From: JAUWQU01 sp964605095
GTDB lineage: Bacteria > Planctomycetota > Phycisphaerae > SM23-33
Length of the DNA: 30,766 bases
Reading direction: 5' to 3'
Assembly: GCA_964605095.1 (NCBI GenBank)
Contig: CAZSBS010000017.1
Span: forward strand, 1-30,766
Each line of letters opens with the position of its first letter. Within the stretch, counting starts at the first letter, position 1. The position numbers and the translations under genes were made by a program. Positions 15,089-21,820 of this stretch are shown here, piece after piece. The notes under the pieces are model-generated. The model had not been told where the DNA came from. It made no database searches and saw only the letters and a program-made list of their open reading frames with translations.

Positions 15089-16261
15089 TCAGAACTCGGC
15101 AATGCGTTGCATGGCGTCGGCCAGGACCGCGTCCGGGTACGTCAGGGCTATGCGGAAATAGCCCTCGCCCCATTGCCCATAGCCCCGGCCGGGAGTCACC
15201 ATCACGCCTGTCTTGTCCAGCAGGTCCGTCACGAAGGCCCCGCTGTCGCCATTGTAACGTTCCGGCACCGGCGCCCAGACATAGATTGTCGCCTTCGGTC
15301 TTTCCAGGCGCCACCCGGCCGCGTTGAGAGCATCGACCACAAGGTCGCGCCGGCGCTCGTAAACGGCATTTATGGGCGGGATGAGCGCCTCGGCAAGGTC
15401 CAGGGCCTTGGCGGCCATGAACTGCACCGGGCGCGGCGTGCCGTTGTCCACGTTGTCCTTGACCTTGCCCAGCGCCGCGATGGCCGAGGCGTTGCCCACC
15501 AGGCAGCCCACCCGCCAGCCGGTCATGCAAAACGCCTTGGACAGCGAGAAGAACTCCACCGCCACTTCCTCGGCTCCGGGCACCTGGAGGATGCTCGGCG
15601 ACTTGTAGCCGTCGTAGGTGTTCTCGCTGTAGGCCGAGTCGTGGGCGATCAGGATGTCATGCTTCCGGCCAAACTCGACCGCCCGCTCGAAGAACTCCAT
15701 CGGCGCCACCGCCGTGGTGGGGTTGTTGGGGTAATTGATCCACAGGATCTTCGCCAGCCTGCGGACCTCCAGCGGTATCGCGTCGAAGTCCACCAGGAAG
15801 CCGTTTTCCTTCAACAGCGGCACTTGGTGCGTTACGGCCCCGGCGAAGACGTGGCCGATGTTGTACGTCGGGTAGCCCGGCACGGGCGCTATGCCCAGGT
15901 CGCCGGGGTTCAATATCGCCATCGGCAGCTTGGCGATGGCATCCTTGCTCCCCATGGTGGTGATGACCTGATCGTCGCCGAGCTTCACGCCCCAGCGCCG
16001 CCGATAGAAGTCCTGAAAGGATTTCTTCAGCGCCGCAACGGGCCTGTCGCAGCCATAGCGGCAGCGGTCGGCGTCGGCGGCGTCCTGGGCCGCGCGGACA
16101 AACTCCGCCTCGATTGCCAACGGAGCGGGAAAGTCCGGGTCGCCGATGTCGATGCGGATCACCTTCACGCCGCGAGCCTGGGCCTCTCGCATCTTCCGCC
16201 GCAGATCGGCAAACAGGTACGGCGGCAACTTCTTCAAACGTTCCGAAAGCTGTACTTCCAT
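15089..16261 (-). CDS. dapL: LL-diaminopimelate aminotransferase-like PLP enzyme
   Basis: A 390-residue class I/II aminotransferase. The start segment LSERLKKLPPYLFADLRRK and IDIGDPDFP are typical of DapL, which turns tetrahydrodipicolinate plus glutamate directly into LL-diaminopimelate for lysine and peptidoglycan. The PLP-binding Lys is in FFSLSKAFCMTGWRVG; NYPNNPTTA holds the conserved Asn, DSAYSE the Asp/Tyr pair, and the C-terminal FRIALT the substrate-carboxylate Arg. DapL is the common lysine route in Planctomycetes and Chlamydiae. A start at 16279 is also possible; neither has a strong ribosome binding site, and 16261 fits the family N-terminus better. A related aminotransferase with another substrate cannot be excluded. 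Confidence 0.85.
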   Translation of the reverse strand: MEVQLSERLKKLPPYLFADLRRKMREAQARGVKVIRIDIGDPDFPAPLAIEAEFVRAAQDAADADRCRYGCDRPVAALKKSFQDFYRRRWGVKLGDDQVITTMGSKDAIAKLPMAILNPGDLGIAPVPGYPTYNIGHVFAGAVTHQVPLLKENGFLVDFDAIPLEVRRLAKILWINYPNNPTTAVAPMEFFERAVEFGRKHDILIAHDSAYSENTYDGYKSPSILQVPGAEEVAVEFFSLSKAFCMTGWRVGCLVGNASAIAALGKVKDNVDNGTPRPVQFMAAKALDLAEALIPPINAVYERRRDLVVDALNAAGWRLERPKATIYVWAPVPERYNGDSGAFVTDLLDKTGVMVTPGRGYGQWGEGYFRIALTYPDAVLADAMQRIAEF

Positions 16262-16646
16262 CACTCGGGGGCCTTTCATCCAATGTGCGCCAGGTACAAG
16301 TGCGAGCAGGAATTGTATGGCCCCGCCGCGTCAAGAGCAACCGCTTTGAACCACAGCGCGGGCTTCGCCAGCAAATGCTGAATGCCAAATGCCAAATGAT
16401 AAATGCCAAGAACGCCAAGAACGCCAAGATGCCCGCTACCTGCTACTCGTCTTCAGAACGGCACCAGACCCCAAGGGCCGAAAAACAAACAAGACTCCCA
16501 TTGGCAGAGCCTTGTTTGGTGCTTTGTCTTCTTGGAATTTGGTTCTTGTTTGTTATTTGGTGCTTGTTATTTGGAGCTTATTTGAAGCTTGGCGTTCGAC
16601 GTCTCCCGCCCGGAGCCTGGAGCCTGCTCTTTGCTGCTTCCAGCGC
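16262..16646. other. Intergenic spacer filled mostly by heptamer repeats
   Basis: Lies between the EF-P stop and the aminotransferase start, both on the minus strand. From about 16379 to 16642 it is largely period-7 words. The part next to the aminotransferase (16262-16375) is unique sequence and should hold its promoter if it has one; none was recognised. Confidence 0.7.
16379..16642. repeat. Degenerate heptamer repeat island with inverted arms
   Basis: AATGCCA units at 16381-16410 change into AACGCCAAG units (9-bp period), then, after unique bases, TTATTTG/GTGCTTG/GAGCTTA words with a 7-bp period, and finally GGAGCCT twice. AACAAACAAG (16484-16493) and CTTGTTTGTT (16545-16554) are inverted copies. 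The island ends about 5 bp from the EF-P stop. Confidence 0.8.
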
Positions 16647-17207
16647 CTACGCCCGTCCCAGGTAGTCGTTGGTCCTCGTGTCTACCTTGATTACCGTGCC
16701 GTTTTCGACGAACGCCGGGATCCTGACCTTAGCGCCGCCTTCGCAGATGGCTTCCTTGAGTTGATTGGTGGCCGTGGCGCCCCTCAGGGCCGGGGGCGTG
16801 TCGACAATCTTAAGCTCAACGGTGTTGGGCAGTTCCACGCCGATGCATTCGCCCTGAGCGAAGGACAACTCCAACTCCATGTTGGGAACAAGGTACACCT
16901 TCTTGTCGCCCAGCAGGGAAATCGACACTTCCAACTGCTCGTAGTTGTTCGGGTCCATCAGGACCATGTCCTGGCCCTGCATGTAGAGGTACTCCATCTT
17001 CTTGCGCTCGAAGAAAGCCTCCTCCAGGCCCTCGTCCACCCGGAACCGCCGGCCTATGATCTGTCCGCTCTTGGCGTTGCGAAGCTCGATTTGCATGTAG
17101 CTCTGGCCCTTGCCCTTGGCCACGTGCGACGACGAGAACACAACCCAGACCTCGCCTTCCCACATAACGCCCTGGCCACGGCGAAGATTAGACGCTTTTA
17201 CTGACAT
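16647..17207 (-). CDS. efp: Elongation factor P
   Basis: A 186-residue protein of normal EF-P length with the three beta-barrel domains. It binds ribosomes stalled at polyproline and stimulates peptide bond formation. The N-terminal domain loop reads VAKGKGQSYMQ, with the Lys of GKG at the position that is post-translationally modified in many bacteria. The signature of domain III is seen in ATATNQLKEAICEGGAKVRI and PAFVENGTVIKVDTRTNDYL. The ATG at 17207 has AGGAGA about 9 nt upstream; a TTG two codons earlier is less likely. No modification enzyme (EpmA, YmfI, EarP type) is visible in the window. A possible promoter lies at 17254-17281. Confidence 0.96.
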   Translation of the reverse strand: MSVKASNLRRGQGVMWEGEVWVVFSSSHVAKGKGQSYMQIELRNAKSGQIIGRRFRVDEGLEEAFFERKKMEYLYMQGQDMVLMDPNNYEQLEVSISLLGDKKVYLVPNMELELSFAQGECIGVELPNTVELKIVDTPPALRGATATNQLKEAICEGGAKVRIPAFVENGTVIKVDTRTNDYLGRA

Positions 17208-17253
17208 GTCCAACTATCTCCTGCTTGTCTGGTTGTCTAAAATAAAGTGCCGC

Positions 17254-17281
17254 ATTGTACCATATTCCCCCAGCCCCGCAA
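17254..17281 (-). promoter_or_regulatory. Possible promoter of efp
   Basis: On the minus strand TTGCGG (17281-17276) and TACAAT (17259-17254) are separated by 16 nt, about 47 bp upstream of the efp ATG. An alternative pair, TTGTGC and TATGGT, overlaps it with a 17-nt spacer. Only sequence likeness supports this. Confidence 0.4.
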
Positions 17282-17532
17282 GCACAACATTGGCCGGCTG
17301 CCATACCAAAGTAGAAATGTCCGCTTTCCGAGCGAAGGCCGGAACGATACGCCAGTACCGCTGCCGGCCAGGGGGATCGATGGGCGGTTCCGGCATGTCC
17401 CATGGCAGCAAAGTCTCGCGCGACGTGCAATACGCCAAGGTGGGCGGGCTGCTGAAGGAGAATAAGCGGCTGAAAGTCGATCTGACCGGCTTGAAGGCCT
17501 GAATCTGAATGGGAAAGCGGATGATCCAGGCA

Positions 17533-17696
17533 CGGAAGCATGTCCGGGGCGTTTCCCCGGATGTAGTCCGAACCTTTTGTCCCAGTCTTTTCCCTTGAAT
17601 CCCCGCGTCACGGCGTTATCGTTCTTGGCATGGGGCCCAACCTACCGCATCGCAAACGCTGCAAGCGTCGGGATCGTCCTTGGGGACATGCTTCCG
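17533..17696. repeat. 164-bp segment bounded by 13-bp inverted repeats
   Basis: CGGAAGCATGTCC (17533-17545) is the exact reverse complement of 17684-17696. The inside carries no gene. The right end continues as ATGCTTCCGCGGACG (17688-17702), which recurs with one change at 4245-4259, next to the duplicated hydrolase tail. It could be a small non-autonomous element; no target-site duplication was seen. Confidence 0.5.
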
Positions 17697-17860
17697 CGGA
17701 CGTAAAGCACAGCACCGCAAGCGATGGGCCTTGGGGAACACCGGCCTGCGGCTGACGGTTCTATCTGCCAAAGACCGGACATTGCCATTTGCCGATGACG
17801 GGCCGCCAGTAGGGTGTTTGCCCTAGTTAAAATTTCCGACCGGATTTGCGTGTTTTTCGC

Positions 17861-17889
17861 TTGACGGGCCGCCTATTCGTGCGTATAGT
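17861..17889 (+). promoter_or_regulatory. Strong sigma70-type promoter candidate for the PEP-CTERM genes
   Basis: TTGACG (17861-17866), a 17-nt spacer, then TATAGT (17884-17889), directly followed by a second overlapping TATAAT (17889-17894). Transcription would begin near 17897, giving a leader of about 170 nt before the ATG at 18068. It is the best promoter match seen in the window. Confidence 0.7.
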
Positions 17890-18067
17890 ATAATACATGC
17901 TCCGACCTCCGCTACGGAAGCGGCGGAATCAGTCGAGAGGCGCATGACGTTGATGCTCACTCGTACCCGCCTCCATGCCGCATGGTCGAGTTCCGCGAAA
18001 TGGGTTTTCGTTTATTTGCTTACGTCAGAGGCGTGTTTTATTCGAGGCCCCAAGTGAGGTTGTGCAT

Positions 18068-18763
18068 ATGAAATCGAACGTAAGAGTGTCGGCGGCTTTG
18101 TTGGCCCTGTCGTTAGCGTGCGCCGTGATGGCCTTGATGACAACTCCCGCAGCCGCCGCGGTGGTGTCCCTGGGCGGAGGCTGGCAAGCCTCGTGGGATC
18201 CGTCTTGGGACGCCATGGTCCACCTTCAGACTGTGTCGTTGGACGGTGACGTGCTGATCATCAGCAAGACTGCCGAGTTCACCCAGCCGCCTGTAAACGG
18301 AATATTTCCCCCCATCCCGATCACCTTCATGCAGATTTCCGATGTTGCCGCGAAGTATATCGTGATCGAAAATGAGGCCATCCTGAACGACACCGGGGTC
18401 GACTGGACGGACTTCCATATTGACCTGCTGGGCGGCAACGCCGTGTTCGACTCGGGTCTCACGGCACGTTCCGGGGGGCCGGACCCGATCGGCTGGGACA
18501 TCGCCCCGTTTGCGAAGGCGGCGTTCACGGCGACCCTGAAGCGATTGGATATCTGGGACGGTGTGGTTCAGGCCGGGCAGGTTTGGTGGCCCGGAGGCGG
18601 CCCGACTGGCGGCCAGTTGTGGTTGCAAGTTTTCCCCGACTCGGAAGTCCACGCGTTGTTCACGCTGAAGGAGGCCCCGACACCGGAACCGGCGACCTTG
18701 TGCCTGCTGGCTTTGGGCAGCGCCTCGTTGTTGATAAGGCGCGGCAGGCGTGTGGCGGGTTGA
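18068..18763 (+). CDS. PEP-CTERM protein, first of a tandem paralogous pair
   Basis: A 231-residue exported protein. It has a signal peptide (MKSNVRVSAALLALSLACAV onward, cleavage near AAAA), a beta-rich body with VVSLGGGWQASWDPSWD, a WTDFHIDLLGG segment and WWPGGGPTGGQLWLQV, and a C-terminal PEP-CTERM sorting signal: PEPATLCLLALG, a hydrophobic stretch, then RRGRR. Proteins of this type are processed by an exosortase and reach the outer surface or matrix; no exosortase lies in the window. The ATG at 18068 has GAGG about 10 nt upstream and puts the signal peptide at the N-terminus; an upstream in-frame ATG at 17975 would bury it. The body matches the next gene strongly. Function is unknown. 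Confidence 0.9.
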   Translation: MKSNVRVSAALLALSLACAVMALMTTPAAAAVVSLGGGWQASWDPSWDAMVHLQTVSLDGDVLIISKTAEFTQPPVNGIFPPIPITFMQISDVAAKYIVIENEAILNDTGVDWTDFHIDLLGGNAVFDSGLTARSGGPDPIGWDIAPFAKAAFTATLKRLDIWDGVVQAGQVWWPGGGPTGGQLWLQVFPDSEVHALFTLKEAPTPEPATLCLLALGSASLLIRRGRRVAG

Positions 18764-18828
18764 CCGGCGGAGAAAGCGGGGCAAGGTGGCTGAGGTCACG
18801 CTCCGCTTGTGGAGAATAGGTCGCCGGA

Positions 18829-18851
18829 CCCTTGGACAAGAATGCCAAGGG
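18829..18851. terminator. Hairpin between the two PEP-CTERM genes
   Basis: CCCTTGG (18829-18835) pairs perfectly with CCAAGGG (18845-18851) around a 9-nt loop. No U-tract follows, so it may be an mRNA-processing or stability stem and not a true terminator. Confidence 0.4.
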
Positions 18852-18969
18852 CCCGACGTTTGTGAGTAGATTGCGCATCGGCGCCAGTGTTGAGCCACCG
18901 GGCGTGCCGGGTGCCTGCGACATCAGGTGCCCGGCGAGAGAATGCTATGTCCATGAGGAGGTCACAGTA

Positions 18970-19659
18970 ATGACGATGCTTCGCCAAACCGCGACAGTAG
19001 TCGCAGCCGCAGTCGTTTTCGCCTTGGCGGCATTGCCCGCCTCAGCCGCAGTCGTTAACCTGGGGGGCGGATGGCAGGCCTCTTGGGATACTTCCCTGGA
19101 CGGCCTGGTGGATGTGGTCGCCTCGGACTTCGTGGGAGACACCCTGTTCATAGAGAAGTCCATTAACTTCCGGCAAGCCCCCGTGAACGGCGTCTACCAG
19201 CCCGTTCTTGTCCAGTTCCAACAGATCGAAGCCTTGGCCGCGACGCACATCGTCATCGACGATGAGGTACTAACTAATTCCAGCGGCACGAGTTGGGCGG
19301 ACTTCCACATGGAACTGGTGGACGAGAGCGGCGGCACCAAGTTCGATCCGGTCAAGACAGCCGCTTCCGGCGGCACAAGTCCGATTATTGGCTTTTCGAT
19401 CTCGCCGTTCACTGTGGGCGCCTTCAGCAGCGACCATAAGATGCTGGACATCTGGGGCGGAACGGTGCCCAGCGGCACGACCTGGTGGCCCGGCAGCGGA
19501 AGCCAAGACGGGCAACTCTGGATCAATGTGACGCCGGGCCCAAACAATTCCGGCTCCTTCGTGCTGTTGGAACAGCCAACGACCACGGGCATCCCTGAGC
19601 CGGCCACTATGTCCCTGCTGGCCCTGGGCGGGTTGGCTTTGATCCGCCGCCGCGGGTAA
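18970..19659 (+). CDS. PEP-CTERM protein, second of a tandem paralogous pair
   Basis: A 229-residue exported protein. It has a signal peptide (MTMLRQTATVVAAAVVFALA, cleavage after ASA), then AVVNLGGGWQASWDTSLDGL, almost the same as its upstream neighbour. Shared landmarks continue through PVNG, WADFHMELV, a LDIWGG segment and WWPGSGSQDGQLWINV. The end is IPEPATMSLLALGGLALIRR plus RG, a complete PEP-CTERM signal. GAGGAGGTC lies about 8 nt before the ATG, a much stronger ribosome binding site than in the first gene. The pair arose by tandem duplication and has clearly diverged. A hairpin terminator follows at 19692. The role may be in surface matrix or cell adhesion, as for other PEP-CTERM proteins, but nothing in the sequence shows it. 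Confidence 0.9.
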   Translation: MTMLRQTATVVAAAVVFALAALPASAAVVNLGGGWQASWDTSLDGLVDVVASDFVGDTLFIEKSINFRQAPVNGVYQPVLVQFQQIEALAATHIVIDDEVLTNSSGTSWADFHMELVDESGGTKFDPVKTAASGGTSPIIGFSISPFTVGAFSSDHKMLDIWGGTVPSGTTWWPGSGSQDGQLWINVTPGPNNSGSFVLLEQPTTTGIPEPATMSLLALGGLALIRRRG

Positions 19660-19691
19660 TACGCACCTCAAACGGATGCCACTAGAAACAT

Positions 19692-19720
19692 CAAGCCTCG
19701 GGCTGGGCGCCCGGGGCTTG
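19692..19720 (+). terminator. Terminator of the PEP-CTERM pair
   Basis: A 12-bp stem (one G-T pair) with a 5-nt loop: CAAGCCTCGGGC against GCCCGGGGCTTG, followed by GTTGTTT. It lies 33 bp after the stop of the second PEP-CTERM gene. Confidence 0.75.
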
Positions 19721-19934
19721 GTTGTTTCCTGGCCCGGCTCCATGTGATGCACTGGTGATTCGGGGCCTTCTGTTTTCGAGGCAAACAGCCTGGCCCATCC
19801 CCACCGACCCCGATATTTCCATCATTTCCCGCAATTTTCACGATTTTATCGCTTGCGGTGTCAGCTAGTTGTCACCGGTGCATTGTGAGATGGCGTTCGT
19901 AAGTTGAATGGAGTCACGGGAAAAGGAGGTTTTT

Positions 19935-20132
19935 GTGCAGTGGGCAAGCGGAGCGGATCTGTGCAAAGTTGTCACCGTCAAGCTCGCTGCGCATCGCCCA
20001 GGGACGGCTGGATCGGGCCGTTTTGCCCGCCCGTGCGGGCTTTTGTCAGGCTGGGGACCCCAGCACCGGGTCGCTGAGCCATGCGTCGAGTTGCCAGGAT
20101 TTGACACGAATTGCCAGGAGAAAGGTTCATGA
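19935..20132 (+). CDS. Possible small leader ORF (65 codons)
   Basis: A GTG start 5 nt after AAAAGGAGG opens a 65-residue frame (beginning VQWASGADLCKVVTVKLA, first residue read as Met) that ends at TGA 20130-20132, overlapping the ATG of the next gene by ATGA. The product has no recognised domain and a hairpin terminator lies inside the frame. It may be a leader peptide or only a chance frame; a shifted frame from TTG 19933 is also open. Confidence 0.3.
   Translation: MQWASGADLCKVVTVKLAAHRPGTAGSGRFARPCGLLSGWGPQHRVAEPCVELPGFDTNCQEKGS
20025..20044 (+). terminator. Intrinsic-terminator-like hairpin upstream of the gene at 20129
   Basis: GCCCGC (20025-20030), a CCGT loop and GCGGGC (20035-20040), followed directly by TTTT. 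It is oriented on the plus strand about 85 bp before the next ATG, so it would stop transcription before that gene unless read-through is allowed. This suggests attenuation or the end of a short RNA. Confidence 0.65.
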
Positions 20133-20500
20133 GCAAACATCGCGTTTCGAGGACCGGCCAGCCGATGTTGACGTTCTTCGGCGACCTGATTGCCAGGAAG
20201 CACATAGAGTCCCTCACGCCGGATGGGCCGCAGACGTTCAGCATCTCGCTGTTTCGCACGGAGGCGCCGGGCTACGTGCTGTCGGTCAGCCATCAGAACG
20301 GCTCGTCCAGCCACCATTGGGCAGCCCACACGCCCCGCAGGTTGGAGGTGGCCGGGCTGTTCGAGGTGTACATCCGCCAGTGCGAACCCCAGGAGCCCGC
20401 GCGCGGACTCTTCGAGGACGCCAGGCAGGATATCATGGTCCAGGCGCCGGAACTCGACGAGATGGTCCAGTGGTCATCCGTCGTCGCCGGCGACCGGTAA
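20129..20500 (+). CDS. Small cytoplasmic protein of unknown function
   Basis: A 123-residue protein without signal peptide or membrane segment. It is basic at the start (MSKHRVSRTG), then shows a beta-hairpin-like pattern (MLTFFGDLIARKHIES, then FSISLFRTEAPGYVLSVSHQ) and an acidic helical tail (ARGLFEDARQDIMVQAPELD). The alternation of a short strand, a turn and FRT-type strands recalls small DNA- or cofactor-associated EXLDI-like proteins, but this is only an impression. AGGAG lies 8 nt before the ATG. The coding end stands 7 bp from the convergent aroF stop. A terminator-like hairpin and a possible leader frame lie just upstream, so expression may be conditional. Confidence 0.7.
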   Translation: MSKHRVSRTGQPMLTFFGDLIARKHIESLTPDGPQTFSISLFRTEAPGYVLSVSHQNGSSSHHWAAHTPRRLEVAGLFEVYIRQCEPQEPARGLFEDARQDIMVQAPELDEMVQWSSVVAGDR

Positions 20501-20507
20501 TTGGGCT

Positions 20508-21527
20508 CTACATCCCGCGTCCGACTGCTTCGGCGATGCGTTTGAGCACGGGCATCTCTTCCCGAAACGTCTGCGGCGTGATGGACTGGGCGCCGTCGCT
20601 CATCGCGTGCTCCGGGTCGTCGTGGACCTCGACGATCAGCCCGTCGGCCCCGGCCGCCACGGCTGCCCGGCACATCGCGGGGACCATGTGGGCGTGGCCC
20701 GTGCCGTGGGATGGATCGACCAGCACCGGCAGGTGCGTCGTGGCCTTGAGGGCCGGGATGATCGACAGCGTGAGCGTGTTGCGGACGTAGTCCTCGAAAG
20801 TCCGCACGCCGCGCTCGCAGAGGATGACCTGGTCGTTACCGGCGTTGATGATATACTCGGCCGCCAGAAGGAACTCATTCAGCGTCGCGGTTATGCCGCG
20901 TTTGAGAAGGACAGGCTTGTTCACCTTGCCGACCGCCTCGAGCAGCGGATAGTGCTGCATGTTTCTCGCGCCGATCTGGAGCACGTCGGCGTACTCGGCC
21001 ACGGCCGGGAGACTCTCGACGCCGATGACCTCGGTAACGATTGCCAGTCCGGTGCGCTGCCGGGCCTCGGCGAGCATTTTGAGGCCCTCGACGCCGTGGC
21101 CCTGGAAGCTGTACGGGCTGGTTCGCGGCTTGAACGCCCCGCCGCGCAGGCCCACGCAGCCCGCGGCCTTGACATGCTCGGCCATGCGGATGATGTGGTC
21201 GCGACTTTCCACCGCGCAGGGTCCGGCTATCATACCGATCTTGTTTCCGCCGATCGGGAAGCCCTCGGGTCCGATCTTCACTACCGTACGCTCGTGTTTG
21301 ACCTCCGTGGAGGCCATCTTGTACGGTGCGAGGATGGGCACGACGCGATCGACCATCGGCGCGTTCTCGATGGCGCCCTTGTCCACTATGCGCTTGTCGC
21401 CGATGCATGCGACGACCGTGCGGTCCGTGCCGTAAATCACGTGCTCATTGAGCCCGTATTCACGCACAAGGTCCACCACGTGCTGAACCTGCTCCTTCGT
21501 CGCGCCTGGCTTCATTACGACTATCAT
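20508..21527 (-). CDS. aroF: 3-deoxy-7-phosphoheptulonate (DAHP) synthase, type I-beta
   Basis: A 339-residue enzyme that joins phosphoenolpyruvate and erythrose 4-phosphate, the first step of the shikimate pathway. Residues 1-68 form the ferredoxin/ACT-like N-terminal domain (MIVVMKPGATKEQVQHVVDL) used for feedback control in this subgroup. The catalytic barrel shows IAGPCAVES, LRGGAFKPRTSPYSFQG, QIGARNMQHYPLL, KPVLLKRG and DPSHGTGHAHMV, carrying the metal and phosphate ligands. The ATG at 21527 has AGGAG 8 nt upstream; the longer frame to 21644 reads into repeat sequence and is rejected. It is a single gene, convergent with the unknown gene at 20129; no other aro genes are present. Confidence 0.97.
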   Translation of the reverse strand: MIVVMKPGATKEQVQHVVDLVREYGLNEHVIYGTDRTVVACIGDKRIVDKGAIENAPMVDRVVPILAPYKMASTEVKHERTVVKIGPEGFPIGGNKIGMIAGPCAVESRDHIIRMAEHVKAAGCVGLRGGAFKPRTSPYSFQGHGVEGLKMLAEARQRTGLAIVTEVIGVESLPAVAEYADVLQIGARNMQHYPLLEAVGKVNKPVLLKRGITATLNEFLLAAEYIINAGNDQVILCERGVRTFEDYVRNTLTLSIIPALKATTHLPVLVDPSHGTGHAHMVPAMCRAAVAAGADGLIVEVHDDPEHAMSDGAQSITPQTFREEMPVLKRIAEAVGRGM

Positions 21528-21820
21528 TGGAACCGCTCCTGGTTGACTCAGACTGCCACTACCATGTTTGCCCAACCGAATATATCTTGCACCGCGACAA
21601 GGCGAAATCCGAATTTCTAAGCACGAAATCCTAAACAAGTTCAAAGCACGAAATCCAAAGGTTCAAAACGCCGCTTGCTGGTGTGAGACTCGCTAAGAAT
21701 TGCGATGCCATATGAGGAGTCTTGTTTTGAATTTGGTGCTTTGGATTTCGAATTTGTTTAGGATTCAGAGCTTCGGATTTAGAATTTCCTCATCGCCACT
21801 ATGCTTGCCATCCCACGTCG
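21528..21820. other. Spacer between serS and aroF
   Basis: Both neighbours are on the minus strand. The bases next to aroF are unique, and 21603-21794 is the long heptamer palindrome. No gene is credible here. Confidence 0.7.
21603..21788. repeat. Long imperfect palindrome made of heptamer repeats
   Basis: The left arm (21603-21669) is built of CGAAATC, CGAATTT, CTAAGCA and CTAAACA words. The right arm (21724-21788) reads back as nearly the same words (GAATTTG, GGATTTC, TTTAGGA, CTTCGGA). About 54 bp of unique sequence lie between. It is much richer in A and T than the flanking genes and could form a large hairpin or cruciform. It begins about 27 bp after the serS stop. Confidence 0.85.

Larger units (their letters stand above)
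17208..18067. other. Long spacer between efp and the PEP-CTERM pair
   Basis: This 860-bp divergent region has a possible efp promoter at its left end and a strong candidate promoter for the PEP-CTERM genes at 17861. In between are an inverted repeat (17533-17545 / 17684-17696), a small GC hairpin (17544-17560) and short open frames without ribosome binding sites or recognisable content. One frame ending at 17502 has a coiled-coil-like tail (GLLKENKRLKVDLTGLKA) that may be a worn gene fragment. Confidence 0.6.
19660..20128. other. Spacer with a possible leader/attenuator upstream of the gene at 20129
   Basis: After the terminator at 19692 the spacer holds two copies of AGTTGTCACCG exactly 100 bp apart (19867 and 19967), a strong ribosome-binding-like AAAAGGAGG (19921-19929) followed 6 nt later by GTG, a small frame that ends in an ATGA overlap with the next gene, and a terminator-type hairpin at 20025-20044 inside that frame. 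No clear promoter was found. Confidence 0.55.

Noticed and set aside
17380..17502. Possible transposase remnant (GLLKENKRLKVDLTGLKA)
   Set aside because: A short coiled-coil-like tail alone, with no ribosome binding site, no DDE residues and no terminal repeats matched to it, is not enough to call an insertion sequence.
20223..21620. Plus-strand frame of 465 codons across aroF
   Set aside because: aroF motifs are unmistakable on the minus strand; the plus frame is a mirror product of GC bias.
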